Shown: piece after piece, positions 39,164 through 48,454 of the stretch
Layout of the letters: every line of letters starts with the position of its first letter
How positions within the stretch are numbered: position 1 is the first letter of the stretch
Assembly (NCBI RefSeq): GCF_013300825.1
Contig: NZ_JAAIMY010000019.1
Location: forward strand, 1-64,000
Source of the DNA: Blautia wexlerae
GTDB lineage: Bacteria > Bacillota > Clostridia > Lachnospirales > Lachnospiraceae
Direction of reading: 5' to 3'
Length of the DNA: 64,000 bases
Notes under the pieces: generated by a model
Told to the model about the DNA's origin: nothing
The model's database searches: none
Seen by the model: the letters and a program-made list of their open reading frames with translations, nothing else
Translations under genes and position numbers: made by a program

Positions 39164-40237
39164 TTGATTGAAGTAAACAATCTGGTTAAACGATATGGTG
39201 ACCATACGGCAGTTGACCACCTTTCCTTTAAAATAGAGAAAGGCAAAATCTACGGATTTCTGGGACCAAACGGTGCAGGAAAATCCACTACAATGAATAT
39301 GATAACCGGATATATTGCATCCACCGAAGGAACCGTCAAAATTGACGGACACGATATCCTCGAAGAACCGGAAGCGGCAAAGAAATGTATCGGTTATCTG
39401 CCTGAACAGCCGCCGGTCTATTTTGATATGACTGTCCTGGAATACATGAAATTTGTGGCAGATCTCAAGAAAATTCCAAAAGATAAAAAAACAAACATGA
39501 TCGAAGAAATCATGGACATGGTAAAGATTTCAGACATGAGAAATCGTCTGATCAAGAACCTGTCAAAAGGTTACAGACAGAGAGTTGGTCTTGCTGAGGC
39601 GATTATGGGGTATCCGGAGGTGATCATCCTGGATGAACCGACAGTAGGTCTTGACCCTAAACAGATTATTGAAATCCGAACCTTAATTAAAGAATTAAAA
39701 AAGAAACATACCGTTATTCTCAGCTCGCATATACTTTCTGAAGTAAGCGCGGTATGCGATTACGTGCTGATCATTTCTCATGGAAAACTGGTAGCAAGCG
39801 ATACTCCTGAGAATCTTGGAAAACTTGCAGAGGGATCCAACACTCTGGAGATGCTTATTAAAGGTGAAAAAACACAGATCAGGCAGGCTCTCGAGGGAAT
39901 CGAGGGAGTCAACAGCGTAACAATGGAAAAAGATGAGAAACAGAATCTCTGGAGTGTGAAAGTTTCAACAGAAGAGCAGAATGACATTCGGGAAAAAGTA
40001 TTCTACAAAATGTCGGAGATTAACAGCCCAATCTATGAGATGAAGTCCAGGAAAGTATCATTGGAGGAAATCTTCCTTGAACTTACTGCATCCGATAAAC
40101 CAATATCTGCAGACGAAGTCCCAAATACACCTGAAGATAAAGATACTGATGCCGGTAAATCAAACGAGACAAACGTAAAACAGACATCAGCAGAAATACC
40201 GGAAGAACAGAATAATGATAAAGGGGGAGAGAAATAA
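39164..40237 (+). CDS. ABC transporter ATP-binding protein (GldA-like)
   Basis: 357 residues from a TTG start 8 bp after GAGGAGG. A complete ATPase: Walker A GPNGAGKSTT (about 38-47), signature LSKGYRQRVGLAEAI (about 130-144), Walker B VIILDEPTVGLDP, switch SSHIL. After about residue 230 a C-terminal extension carries an extra alpha/beta region and a charged low-complexity tail (about 310-357). It begins a four-gene operon with a permease, a GldG-like protein and a DUF4340 protein, resembling the Bacteroidetes GldA-GldF-GldG set. The transported substrate is unknown. Confidence 0.93.
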   Translation: MIEVNNLVKRYGDHTAVDHLSFKIEKGKIYGFLGPNGAGKSTTMNMITGYIASTEGTVKIDGHDILEEPEAAKKCIGYLPEQPPVYFDMTVLEYMKFVADLKKIPKDKKTNMIEEIMDMVKISDMRNRLIKNLSKGYRQRVGLAEAIMGYPEVIILDEPTVGLDPKQIIEIRTLIKELKKKHTVILSSHILSEVSAVCDYVLIISHGKLVASDTPENLGKLAEGSNTLEMLIKGEKTQIRQALEGIEGVNSVTMEKDEKQNLWSVKVSTEEQNDIREKVFYKMSEINSPIYEMKSRKVSLEEIFLELTASDKPISADEVPNTPEDKDTDAGKSNETNVKQTSAEIPEEQNNDKGGEK

Positions 40238-40239
40238 CC

Positions 40240-41103
40240 ATGACAGCTATATATAAAAGAGAGCTGAAAAGTTACCTGACATCCATGGTAGGATATTTAT
40301 TTATCTTTTTCATTCTTGTACTGACAGGTATTTATTTTTCAGCATACCAGCTTTCAGCAACATATCCGAAATTTGAATACACCTTAAGTGCAATTACCTT
40401 TGCATTCCTGATCGGAGTACCGATTTTGACTATGCGTGTACTTGCAGAGGAAAGAAAACAGAAAACAGATCAGCTGCTTCTGACAGCACCGGTTTCTGTG
40501 AGCGGTATTGTAATAGGTAAATATCTTGCACTGGTAACTGTATTTGCTGTTCCGATGGCAGTTATGTGTACTTATCCGCTGATTATGTCCAAGTTTGGCA
40601 CAGTAGAGTTTGCATCTGCATATACAGCAGTCCTGGGATTCTTTCTCCTGGGATGTGCAAATATTGCAATCGGTGTATTTATGTCAGCATTAACTGAGAG
40701 CCAGGTAATTGCAGCGGTACTCACATTTGTTTTCTTATTTGCATTTTACATGATGAATGGTATTTCTTCATTCTTCTCTCAGACATCTATGTCGACATGC
40801 GTGACATTTGGGTTATTGATCCTGGCAGCAGCCATCATTATCTATACCATGATCAAGAATATTCTGATCTCAGCAGTGATCGGTGTGATCGGAGAAGTGG
40901 CACTGATTATTATTTATGTAGTAAAATCCAGTATTTTTGAGGGCGGTATTCAGAAAGTCCTGGATGTGTTTAATCTGAGCGGACACTTTGATAATTTTAC
41001 AAGTAACATCTTTGATATAAAAGGAATTGTATATTTTCTTTCTGTGATCGCAGTATGCCTGTTCCTTACAACACAGTCTATTTTGAAGAGACGCTGGAAT
41101 TAG
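40240..41103 (+). CDS. ABC-2 type permease (GldF-like)
   Basis: 287 residues with about six membrane segments (near 18-38, 55-75, 100-122, 130-155, 160-180, 262-280 and neighbours). It starts MTAIYKRELKSYLTSMVGYLF, the typical opening of GldF-type permeases, and contains AEERKQKTDQLLLTAPVSV, the cytoplasmic coupling segment. Two base pairs separate it from the ATPase gene, so the two proteins clearly work as one transporter. Confidence 0.9.
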   Translation: MTAIYKRELKSYLTSMVGYLFIFFILVLTGIYFSAYQLSATYPKFEYTLSAITFAFLIGVPILTMRVLAEERKQKTDQLLLTAPVSVSGIVIGKYLALVTVFAVPMAVMCTYPLIMSKFGTVEFASAYTAVLGFFLLGCANIAIGVFMSALTESQVIAAVLTFVFLFAFYMMNGISSFFSQTSMSTCVTFGLLILAAAIIIYTMIKNILISAVIGVIGEVALIIIYVVKSSIFEGGIQKVLDVFNLSGHFDNFTSNIFDIKGIVYFLSVIAVCLFLTTQSILKRRWN

Positions 41104-41120
41104 TGGGGAGGTGAAAGAAA

Positions 41121-42605
41121 ATGAAACTGAAAGAAAAGATGAAAAATAATAAGCATAAAAAATTTGACAAAAAGAAACTGATTGGCACCATCAGTAAGAA
41201 GCATATCAAAAACGGCTCTTACACAATGGTTATGTCAGTGATATTTATTGCAGTAGTTGTAGTGCTCAACATGATCGTAAATGCGATTCCGTCCAAATAT
41301 TCAGAAATTGATATCAGCAGCCAGAAACTCTACAGTATTGGTGATGATACAAAAGCAATGCTGAAAGATCTGGACAAGGACGTAACAATTTATCAGATTG
41401 CACAGAGCGGTTCTGAAGATGAGAATATTACCAATCTGCTTAAGAAATATGAAGATGAATCCAAGCATATTAAAGTAGAGCAGAAGGATCCTGTAGTAAA
41501 TCCTAAATTTGTAACAGAATATACAAGTGATGATCTTTCTGCAAACAGTTTGATCGTTGTATGCGGTGACAGAAATAAAGTCATTGATTACAACAATATC
41601 TATGAGAGTACAATGGACTATCAGACCTACAGCTCTCAGACCACTGGTTTCGACGGTGAAGGTCAGATCACAAGTGCGATTGGATATGTAACATCCGAAG
41701 ATCTCCCGATTCTTTATACACTCGAGGGACATGGTGAGAAGGAGATGGATTCTACTATCAAAGAAGATATCGAGAAAGCAAATATGGATATTCAGTCTCT
41801 GAATCTTCTTACAGAGGGAAGTGTTCCGGATGATGCAGACTGCCTGTTCATTGATTCCCCGTCCACAGATATTTCAGAAGATGAAAAGACTGCTATTATT
41901 GATTATCTTGAAAATGGCGGAAAGGCGATGATTTTCTCTGATTATACAACAGAAGACATGCCAAACTTTGATGCAGTTCTGGAAAACTATGGTGTTCAGA
42001 GAGAAGCTGGAATCGTATTTGAAGGTGATAATCAGCATTATGCAATGCAGATGCCATATTATCTGGTTCCGACTATAAACAGCACAGATGCAAGCTCTGA
42101 GACTGTTTCCGGAGGATATTATGTACTTGCACCATATGCACAGGGAATCAGAAAAATGGATGATGTAAGAGATACCGTAACGATTAACAGTATTCTTACC
42201 ACATCAGATCAGGCATATTCCAAGACAGATCTGAACAGTGATACTCTGGAGAAAGAAGACGGAGACGAAACTGGCCCGTTTGATCTGGGAGTAAGCATCA
42301 CAGAGACTCTGGATGATGACAAAGAAACGCAGATCGTATACTATTCAACTTCCAATCTGATGGAATCACAGGTAAATCAGATGGTATCCGGCGGAAATGA
42401 GAAGCTGATCATCGAATCCCTGAAGTGGATGACAGACACAGAAGACAGTGCAACCGTATCTATCCCATCCAAGAGCCTGTCTGTATCTTATCTGACACTT
42501 ACAGACTATGATGCTGCATTCTGGAAGATCTGCACCATCGGTCTGATTCCTGGATTCTTCCTTGTTGTAGGGTTTGCAGTCTGGATGAAGAGGAGAAAAG
42601 CTTAA
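41121..42605 (+). CDS. GldG-like ABC-associated protein
   Basis: 494 residues. Basic N-terminus, one membrane span (about 38-58), a large outside domain of the GldG/ABC-type_uncharacterised family (motifs KYSEIDISSQKLYSIGDDT, LYTLEGHGEKE, IDSPSTDISEDE), and a second span at the C-terminus (about 468-488) with a short basic tail. In flavobacteria GldG joins GldA and GldF in a transporter tied to gliding; gliding is not expected here, so a different envelope role is likely. It ends exactly where the DUF4340 gene begins. Confidence 0.88.
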   Translation: MKLKEKMKNNKHKKFDKKKLIGTISKKHIKNGSYTMVMSVIFIAVVVVLNMIVNAIPSKYSEIDISSQKLYSIGDDTKAMLKDLDKDVTIYQIAQSGSEDENITNLLKKYEDESKHIKVEQKDPVVNPKFVTEYTSDDLSANSLIVVCGDRNKVIDYNNIYESTMDYQTYSSQTTGFDGEGQITSAIGYVTSEDLPILYTLEGHGEKEMDSTIKEDIEKANMDIQSLNLLTEGSVPDDADCLFIDSPSTDISEDEKTAIIDYLENGGKAMIFSDYTTEDMPNFDAVLENYGVQREAGIVFEGDNQHYAMQMPYYLVPTINSTDASSETVSGGYYVLAPYAQGIRKMDDVRDTVTINSILTTSDQAYSKTDLNSDTLEKEDGDETGPFDLGVSITETLDDDKETQIVYYSTSNLMESQVNQMVSGGNEKLIIESLKWMTDTEDSATVSIPSKSLSVSYLTLTDYDAAFWKICTIGLIPGFFLVVGFAVWMKRRKA

Positions 42606-44249
42606 ATGAAGAATAAAACTGTAAAAATGGTTCTTGCAGTTGTAGTTCTTGGTGTCTGCTGCGGGGCTTACGTAGGTGTAAAAACCTACGTAGCCCATCA
42701 GGAGCAGAAAGAATCCGAAGAAGATTCTGAAGAAAGCACAACTGTATTTACTGCATCAACAGATAACATTAAATCTCTGGATTTTATGGTTGATGATACA
42801 GAGACAACATTTGAAAAAGATGATGACAGCTGGGTAAAGAAAGACGAAACAGATTTTCCGGTAAATCAGACTACTCTGGACAGTGCAGCATCTGCTATTG
42901 CATCTGTCGATTCGGACAGAGTTCTGGAGGACGTAGATGATCTTTCAGAATATGGTCTGGATTCTCCGTCAAACACGATTAAGATTGTAACAAAATCTGA
43001 TGAGGAAGATGGCGATGACATAACAACTACACTGTATGTGGGAGATGAAAATTCCTCCACCAGTCAGTATTATGTAAGAAAAGATGATGATGAGAAGACA
43101 GTATACCTGATAGATTCTTCCTGCGTAGAGCCGTTTACCAAATCATTGAATGATTATGCGCAGATGGAAGATTTCCCTGCAATTTCCAATACAGATACCA
43201 TTACAAAAATTTCTGTAGACGGCGATAATTCCTATGAATTATCAAAAGACGAAGATACAAGTATCTGGTCAGTAAAAGGCAGCGAGGATGAAGAAAAAGC
43301 AGACTCAGCTACCGTAAGTTCTCTGGTATCCTCATTCGGAAGCATGGCATATAGTTCACTTGCAGATTATAAATGCGACGACAAGAGCAAATATGGTCTG
43401 GATAAACCATATGCAACAATCATAGTAGATTACCAGGAAGAAGTTGCTGATGATGACACACAGGATAATACGACAGCTTCCAGTGAGGCAGCAGATGAAG
43501 ATGCTTCATCTGCGGAAGAAAACAGTGACGATGCTAAACAGGATACAGAATCAGACGATGAGGATTCTTCGGAAGAAGAAACTAAGATGGCAGATAAGCA
43601 GCTTACAATTCTTGTTGGAAATGAAACGGATGACAGCAACAGATATGTCATGGTAAATGACAGCAATGAAGTCTATACGATGTCAACAGATACTCTGTCC
43701 GCGCTCACTGATAAATCAGAAGAAGACTTCTGGGATATGACAGTAAGTTATGTATCTTTAAATAACCTCGAAAGTCTCAAAGTAAATTATCAGGGCAGTG
43801 ATTATAAAGTAAATGTTTCACGTGAAACATCCACTGACGATGACGGAAATGATACAGAAACAGTTACCTATAAATTGAATGGTTCTGATCTGGATGAAAC
43901 AACATTTACAACATTCTACAATAAACTGATCAACATGACGGCTCAGAAACGTCTGACAGATAAATATGAACCTGACGGTGATGCAGAACTGACAGCTACA
44001 TTTACAGAAGAAGACGGTGATACACAGGAAGTTGCATACTATAGCTACGATACAAACTATTATGCGGCAGTGGTGGATAATAAAGTATATCTCGTAAATA
44101 AGATGAATGTAAAAGAACTGTTCACAGCATTTGAATCAGTTGCCGGAACAGAAGAAGATAATTCAGGTGAGACGGATTCAGAAGAAGCAACGACAGATGA
44201 TACTAAATCAGATTTAACAGATACGTCAAGTGAGAGCATAGAAGAGTAA
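42606..44249 (+). CDS. DUF4340 protein, acidic, membrane-anchored
   Basis: 547 residues with an N-terminal membrane anchor (about 5-24) and a large outside part containing repeated DUF4340-type beta modules. Very acidic: a Ser/Asp/Glu-rich stretch (about 280-330) interrupts the middle, and the tail is again Asp/Ser/Thr-rich. The last gene of the ABC operon, directly abutting the GldG-like gene (stop then ATG). The gene contains a perfect parS site at 43814-43829, read as Val-Ser-Arg-Glu-Thr. Function unknown; by context an accessory to the transporter. Confidence 0.85.
   Translation: MKNKTVKMVLAVVVLGVCCGAYVGVKTYVAHQEQKESEEDSEESTTVFTASTDNIKSLDFMVDDTETTFEKDDDSWVKKDETDFPVNQTTLDSAASAIASVDSDRVLEDVDDLSEYGLDSPSNTIKIVTKSDEEDGDDITTTLYVGDENSSTSQYYVRKDDDEKTVYLIDSSCVEPFTKSLNDYAQMEDFPAISNTDTITKISVDGDNSYELSKDEDTSIWSVKGSEDEEKADSATVSSLVSSFGSMAYSSLADYKCDDKSKYGLDKPYATIIVDYQEEVADDDTQDNTTASSEAADEDASSAEENSDDAKQDTESDDEDSSEEETKMADKQLTILVGNETDDSNRYVMVNDSNEVYTMSTDTLSALTDKSEEDFWDMTVSYVSLNNLESLKVNYQGSDYKVNVSRETSTDDDGNDTETVTYKLNGSDLDETTFTTFYNKLINMTAQKRLTDKYEPDGDAELTATFTEEDGDTQEVAYYSYDTNYYAAVVDNKVYLVNKMNVKELFTAFESVAGTEEDNSGETDSEEATTDDTKSDLTDTSSESIEE
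43814..43829. promoter_or_regulatory. parS centromere site inside a coding sequence
   Basis: Perfect 16-bp palindrome TGTTTCACGTGAAACA, the bacterial parS consensus bound by ParB. It lies in frame within the DUF4340 gene, 2.9 kb before parB. Confidence 0.93.
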
Positions 44250-44260
44250 AAGAATCTATA

Positions 44261-44314
44261 AAAAAGTGGAGCAGGCATATAGAATTTTTTCCATATGTCT
44301 GCTCCGCTTTTTGT
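44261..44314 (+). terminator. Intrinsic terminator of the ABC operon
   Basis: AAAAGTGGAGCAGGCATAT and ATATGTCTGCTCCGCTTTTT pair around an 11-nt loop, followed by TTGTTG. Strong stem, 11 bp after the DUF4340 stop. Confidence 0.9.
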
Positions 44315-44393
44315 TGTATTAGAGCGTGTTTGAAAAATTATTCCCACAATCTATCCGCCCCACTTTGCGGTATATTTTGTCCGAATTCGGTTG

Positions 44394-44558
44394 CTAGTAC
44401 ATCGTTTCGTAAATAACTATACCAATCGCGTAGGATGCGGATTCGAGTGTGCAGGTCTAAAAACGCAGGCGTAGCGGGCTACGCTGAGGCTTTTAGACCT
44501 GTGCACTCGGATTTGCAGACAAGTGAGTGGTATAGTTATTTCGAAAACGATGTACTAG
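44394..44558. repeat. 165-bp near-perfect palindrome
   Basis: The left half starting CTAGTACATCGTTT is mirrored by AACGATGTACTAG at the right end; inner matching blocks include AATAACTATACCA, AGGTCTAAAA and GCGTAGC around a centre near 44475. Gene-free. It sits between two converging genes (terminator at 44312, hydrolase stop at 44679). The size and symmetry suggest a dispersed palindromic repeat such as a MITE or REP-type element; family not identified. Confidence 0.7.
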
Positions 44559-44678
44559 AGTCAACGCAACGTCGCCTTTTTCCGACTTGAAATAAAAAAT
44601 TATCCTTCAAGATTGTCCCAAGAATCAACTTGTCAGTTCATTTTCACTCTGGCTTAAAACAATAGTTATATATAAGGA

Positions 44679-45632
44679 TTAAAAGAAGATTTTAACCTGT
44701 TCAAGAAATGCTTCCGGTGCTTCAACATGTGGAAGATGTTTCGTTTCTTTGAGAACAGAAACTTCAATAGCCGGGTTGGAGGCACAATAATCATCAGTGA
44801 CAGCCTTTCCGTTCGGCTCCGTTTCACCTTCAACAATATAAATACTGTTATCCAGTGCCTTAAGTGCATGACAGATATTTACATTCATATACTTAGCTGC
44901 AAGACTGGAGTACAAAAATCTGGTATAATATCCACCTTTATGAGCTGCTTCATAATAAGCATCTGACATCTGATTATCCACATGGAATGGATTATAATAC
45001 ATCTTTTCGATAAAAAGATTATTTATATTATCACGTGATACGATCATATGATAAACCAGAGTTCCGAAAATCGGAATTTCCAGAGCTGCTTTTAACAGAC
45101 GATCCTTTCTGTTTGGCATCTGTTTTAACTGAGTCAGGCTGGGAGGATTCACCAACATGATTTTGTTAAAAAGTTCTTTCTCATTGTGACAGGCCATAGT
45201 AACAAAAGAGCCTGAGAAGCCACTTGTAATCACATCTGTTTTCTGACCAATTATTTTTTTGATAAAATCACTGATCATCTGAACATAAACAAAATTTGTA
45301 TAGGTAATGCTGGATTTGTCTGAACGTCCGCATCCTAACAGATCAACAGTATATACTGTATGGTCAATTGCCAGTTCATCTTCAATTTTGTTCCATTCAT
45401 ATCCGGAAGCTCCGGGTAAAGTGTCATGAATCAAAAGAATCGGTGAACCAGTTCCCTTTTTAGTATAATAAATGTTCCCAAAGCGCCATTCAAAGTAATT
45501 GTCATTAGAAATGTGGAGCATCTGTTTTAATTGTGCAGCAGTAGCAATCGTGTGGTTAATGAAATGAACAGCAACAGTTGCGCCGGTCATCAGAGCAGCA
45601 AATGTAAAAAATTTGTGCTTGTTTTTACTCAT
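44679..45632 (-). CDS. Alpha/beta-hydrolase with N-terminal membrane anchor
   Basis: 317 residues. A hydrophobic segment (about 9-28) follows a short basic tail. The hydrolase core has the oxyanion-side LLIHDTLPGASGYEW, the strand VYTVDLLGCGRSDKS, the nucleophile elbow SGFSGSF with Ser, an acid in IYIVEGETEPNG and a C-terminal HLPHVEAPEAF carrying the likely catalytic His. Substrate unknown. It is on the minus strand in an otherwise plus-strand arm, so it faces the replication fork. Confidence 0.87.
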   Translation of the reverse strand: MSKNKHKFFTFAALMTGATVAVHFINHTIATAAQLKQMLHISNDNYFEWRFGNIYYTKKGTGSPILLIHDTLPGASGYEWNKIEDELAIDHTVYTVDLLGCGRSDKSSITYTNFVYVQMISDFIKKIIGQKTDVITSGFSGSFVTMACHNEKELFNKIMLVNPPSLTQLKQMPNRKDRLLKAALEIPIFGTLVYHMIVSRDNINNLFIEKMYYNPFHVDNQMSDAYYEAAHKGGYYTRFLYSSLAAKYMNVNICHALKALDNSIYIVEGETEPNGKAVTDDYCASNPAIEVSVLKETKHLPHVEAPEAFLEQVKIFF

Positions 45633-45994
45633 TTTCGGCCTCCTTTATCAAGCATAACAAGTGATTAGCCTGCTAAAATTATATACACATATTATACCGC
45701 GATACTGTTTGTTTTACAAGAAAATATGACGTGAATATAGTGGAGAGATTGTTGAGCAGTTACTGTTTATTGCTTTTTTGCGACCTCCGCAGAGGACTTA
45801 CCTGATTCGGTTCAAGTATTGAAAAAACAGAAAAAGAACCATATGGACTGACAGGGAGAGAAAATGGCAATCATCACAAAATATACAATATTTATACTAA
45901 AAATAATCTGTTTTTTTATGTTTCACGTGAAACATTATGTGGCAGGATTAGAATAAAAGTGTTATAATAAATCTGCTATATACTAAAAGGAGGA
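45633..45994. other. Gap upstream of parA with promoter and parS
   Basis: A 362-bp gene-free stretch that contains a parS site (45919-45934) and a TATAAT (45963-45968) with only a poor -35 element for parA. The hydrolase promoter (minus strand) must also lie here. No other structure recognised. Confidence 0.5.
45919..45934. promoter_or_regulatory. parS centromere site upstream of parA
   Basis: A second perfect TGTTTCACGTGAAACA, 67 bp before the parA start. It is close enough to the promoter that bound ParB could also repress parAB. Confidence 0.95.
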
Positions 45995-46000
45995 ATGAAG

Positions 46001-46768
46001 TTGGGAAGAATTGTAGCAGTTGCCAATCAGAAAGGTGGAGTTGGAAAGTCAACAACTGCAATTAATCTTTCAGCCTGCCTTGCGGAAAAAGGGAAAAAAG
46101 TTCTTACAATTGATATAGATCCACAGGGAAACACAACCAGTGGGCTTGGTGTTGATAAGAATTCTGTAGAGAATACACTGTATGAACTTCTGCTCGGTGA
46201 GGCTGAGACGAAAGATACGATTGTAAAAGATGTTGTTGAGAATGTGGATCTGATCCCATCTAATATTAATCTTTCCGGCGCAGAGATTGAATTAGTAGGC
46301 ATTGATAATAAAGAATTTATATTAAAAGGAATCACAGATAAACTTCGGCGCAAATATGATTATATAATCATGGATTGTCCACCATCTTTAAATATGTTGA
46401 CAATCAATGCACTGACCGCAGCCACATCTGTATTAGTGCCTATCCAGTGTGAATACTATGCTTTGGAAGGACTTTCACAGTTGATTCATACGATTGATCT
46501 TGTCAGGGATAGACTAAATAAACGCCTGAAAATAGAAGGTGTAGTATTTACTATGTATGATGCAAGAACAAATCTGTCTTTGCAGGTAGTAGAGAATGTC
46601 AAAGAAAATCTTAATCAGAATATATACAAAACAATTATTCCGAGAAACGTAAGATTAGCGGAAGCTCCAAGCTATGGCCAGCCCATAACAATTTATGATC
46701 CCAGATCGGCAGGAGCAGAGAGCTACAGACTTTTAGCTGAGGAAGTGCTCAACAGGGAGGATAATTAA
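46001..46768 (+). CDS. parA: Chromosome partitioning ATPase ParA (Soj)
   Basis: 255 residues from TTG 46001, 7 bp after AGGAGG; the ATG at 45995 is too close to that site. This gives the familiar MGRIVAVANQKGGVGKST start, with the deviant Walker A motif KGGVGKST. Other blocks: DIDPQGNTTSGLG and DCPPSLNMLT. Soj-type, lacking an N-terminal DNA-binding domain. It drives ParB-parS segregation and in B. subtilis also controls DnaA. Its stop overlaps the parB start by one base. Confidence 0.97.
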   Translation: MGRIVAVANQKGGVGKSTTAINLSACLAEKGKKVLTIDIDPQGNTTSGLGVDKNSVENTLYELLLGEAETKDTIVKDVVENVDLIPSNINLSGAEIELVGIDNKEFILKGITDKLRRKYDYIIMDCPPSLNMLTINALTAATSVLVPIQCEYYALEGLSQLIHTIDLVRDRLNKRLKIEGVVFTMYDARTNLSLQVVENVKENLNQNIYKTIIPRNVRLAEAPSYGQPITIYDPRSAGAESYRLLAEEVLNREDN

Positions 46769-47739
46769 TGGCAGGCAGAAAGAATGGTCTTGGCAGAGGA
46801 TTAGATGCACTGTTTCCGGAAAAGAAGTCTGCTGTCAAAGAATCTGTAAAGAAAGCAACAGTTAAGACAGAGAATAAAACGGTAGTACCTGAAAAGACAA
46901 CAGATGATACAACGGAAGAAAGTAACAGAAGCACAATCGGGCATAAGAAAACAGCAATGATAGTAAAAATATCAAGCGTTGAACCTAATGTGAATCAGCC
47001 ACGTAAACAGTTTGATGAAGATGCGTTACTTGAGTTGTCAGAATCCATTAAACAGTACGGAGTGCTTCAACCACTTCTTGTGTCCGATAAAAAGGACTAT
47101 TATGAAATAATCGCAGGTGAAAGACGATGGAGAGCAGCAAAACTTGCCGGACTGAAAGAGATTCCTGTAATTGTTAAAGAATTTTCTGAACAGGAATTAG
47201 TAGAGATTTCCCTGATTGAGAATATTCAGCGGGAAGATTTAAATCCTGTGGAAGAAGCAATGGCGTATAAACGACTGATTGATGAATTTCATCTGAAACA
47301 GGACGAAATCGCAGAGCGTGTAGGGAAGAGCAGAACAGCAGTTACAAATGCAATGAGACTTCTCAAACTCAGTGAAAAAGTGCAGCAGATGCTGATTGAT
47401 GAGATGATTACTGCCGGTCATGCCAGAGCAATCCTTTCGATAGCAGATAAGGAAAAGCAGGAATCAATTGCAATGAAAATTTTTGACGAGAAATTAAGTG
47501 TTCGTGAAACAGAAGCACTTGTAAAACGTATGCTGGAACCGCCAAAAACAGCAAAGAAGAGCAAATTCAGCTCTGCTGAGGATGCAATATATGAGAGTCT
47601 GGAAGAAAAAATGAAAAGTATCATGGGTACCAGAGTCCAGATACACAGAAAGAAAAATGACAAAGGTAAAATTGAAATTGAATATTATTCCAAGGATGAA
47701 CTGGAAAGAATCATAGATCTTTTCGAATCCATTGGTTAG
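46768..47739 (+). CDS. parB: Chromosome partitioning protein ParB (Spo0J)
   Basis: 323 residues. N-terminal ParA-activating LGRGLDALFPEKK, a charged linker, the CTPase/ParB-N core with ENIQREDLNPVEEA and GERRWRAAKL, a helix-turn-helix (QDEIAERVGKSRTAVTNAM) that reads parS, and a C-terminal dimerisation domain. It binds the two parS sites found nearby and spreads as a CTP-dependent clamp. Confidence 0.97.
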   Translation: MAGRKNGLGRGLDALFPEKKSAVKESVKKATVKTENKTVVPEKTTDDTTEESNRSTIGHKKTAMIVKISSVEPNVNQPRKQFDEDALLELSESIKQYGVLQPLLVSDKKDYYEIIAGERRWRAAKLAGLKEIPVIVKEFSEQELVEISLIENIQREDLNPVEEAMAYKRLIDEFHLKQDEIAERVGKSRTAVTNAMRLLKLSEKVQQMLIDEMITAGHARAILSIADKEKQESIAMKIFDEKLSVRETEALVKRMLEPPKTAKKSKFSSAEDAIYESLEEKMKSIMGTRVQIHRKKNDKGKIEIEYYSKDELERIIDLFESIG

Positions 47740-47752
47740 GAGTGACAGTAAT

Positions 47753-48271
47753 ATGAGTGGCATTTTTGAAAGCCTTGGAATTGATTCCGGGATCATCATT
47801 ATTATACTGCTGATTCTTACTATCTTCCTGCTGGTAAGGAATATCAGTATGAATATGCGCCTGAGCCGTCTGGAACGTAAATATAAGACCTTCATGAAGG
47901 GTTCAGATGCACAGTCTCTGGAAAAAGTATTCGTTAGAAAATTCGCTCAGATAGACAAGCTCTATGATGCGAAGGAAGAACATGATCATGATCTTCTTTT
48001 TATCAAAAAGAATCTTGATAAAATGTTTAGTAAATATGGTGTAGAAAAGTATGACGCATTTGATGATGTAGGGGGAAAGTTAAGTTTTGCCCTGGCTTTG
48101 TTGGACAAAGAGAATACAGGCCTTATCTTAAATGCAGTACACAGCCGGGACAATTGCTTTTTGTATATGAAAGAAATTGTAAAAGGTGAATCCTATGTTA
48201 TGCTCAGCCAGGAAGAGGTAGAGGCACTTCGTAAGGCAGTGAATTTTGGACTGGATAATATTGAAGAATAA
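47753..48271 (+). CDS. DUF4446 family membrane protein
   Basis: 172 residues from the ATG at 47753 (AGGAGTGA site). An N-terminal membrane span (about 11-30: IIIIILLILTIFLLV) is followed by a short basic helix, a coiled-coil-like region and a beta-rich C-terminal domain. DUF4446 genes sit behind parB in many Clostridia. Function unknown; placement suggests a role near chromosome segregation or the membrane. It starts 13 bp after parB. Confidence 0.88.
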   Translation: MSGIFESLGIDSGIIIIILLILTIFLLVRNISMNMRLSRLERKYKTFMKGSDAQSLEKVFVRKFAQIDKLYDAKEEHDHDLLFIKKNLDKMFSKYGVEKYDAFDDVGGKLSFALALLDKENTGLILNAVHSRDNCFLYMKEIVKGESYVMLSQEEVEALRKAVNFGLDNIEE

Positions 48272-48454
48272 AGCTGTTTAAAAGTTACTGTGAACAGTAA
48301 TGTTTAAAATCTGAAAACAAGAGCATACTAAGAAAGAATCTGTTTTGTGCAGGAATGCACATGATATGATAAATTGATATCAGGGGAAAAGTTTTTGCCA
48401 GATTTCACCCTGACATCATTACATAATGTAATAGAACATTTCAGGAGGAACAAG

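Noticed and set aside
45029-45040. TATCACGTGATA in the hydrolase gene
   Set aside because: Again only the CACGTG core is shared with parS.
48272-48454. Possible T-box leader of serS
   Set aside because: No T-box sequence, specifier loop or antiterminator could be found; only small hairpins.
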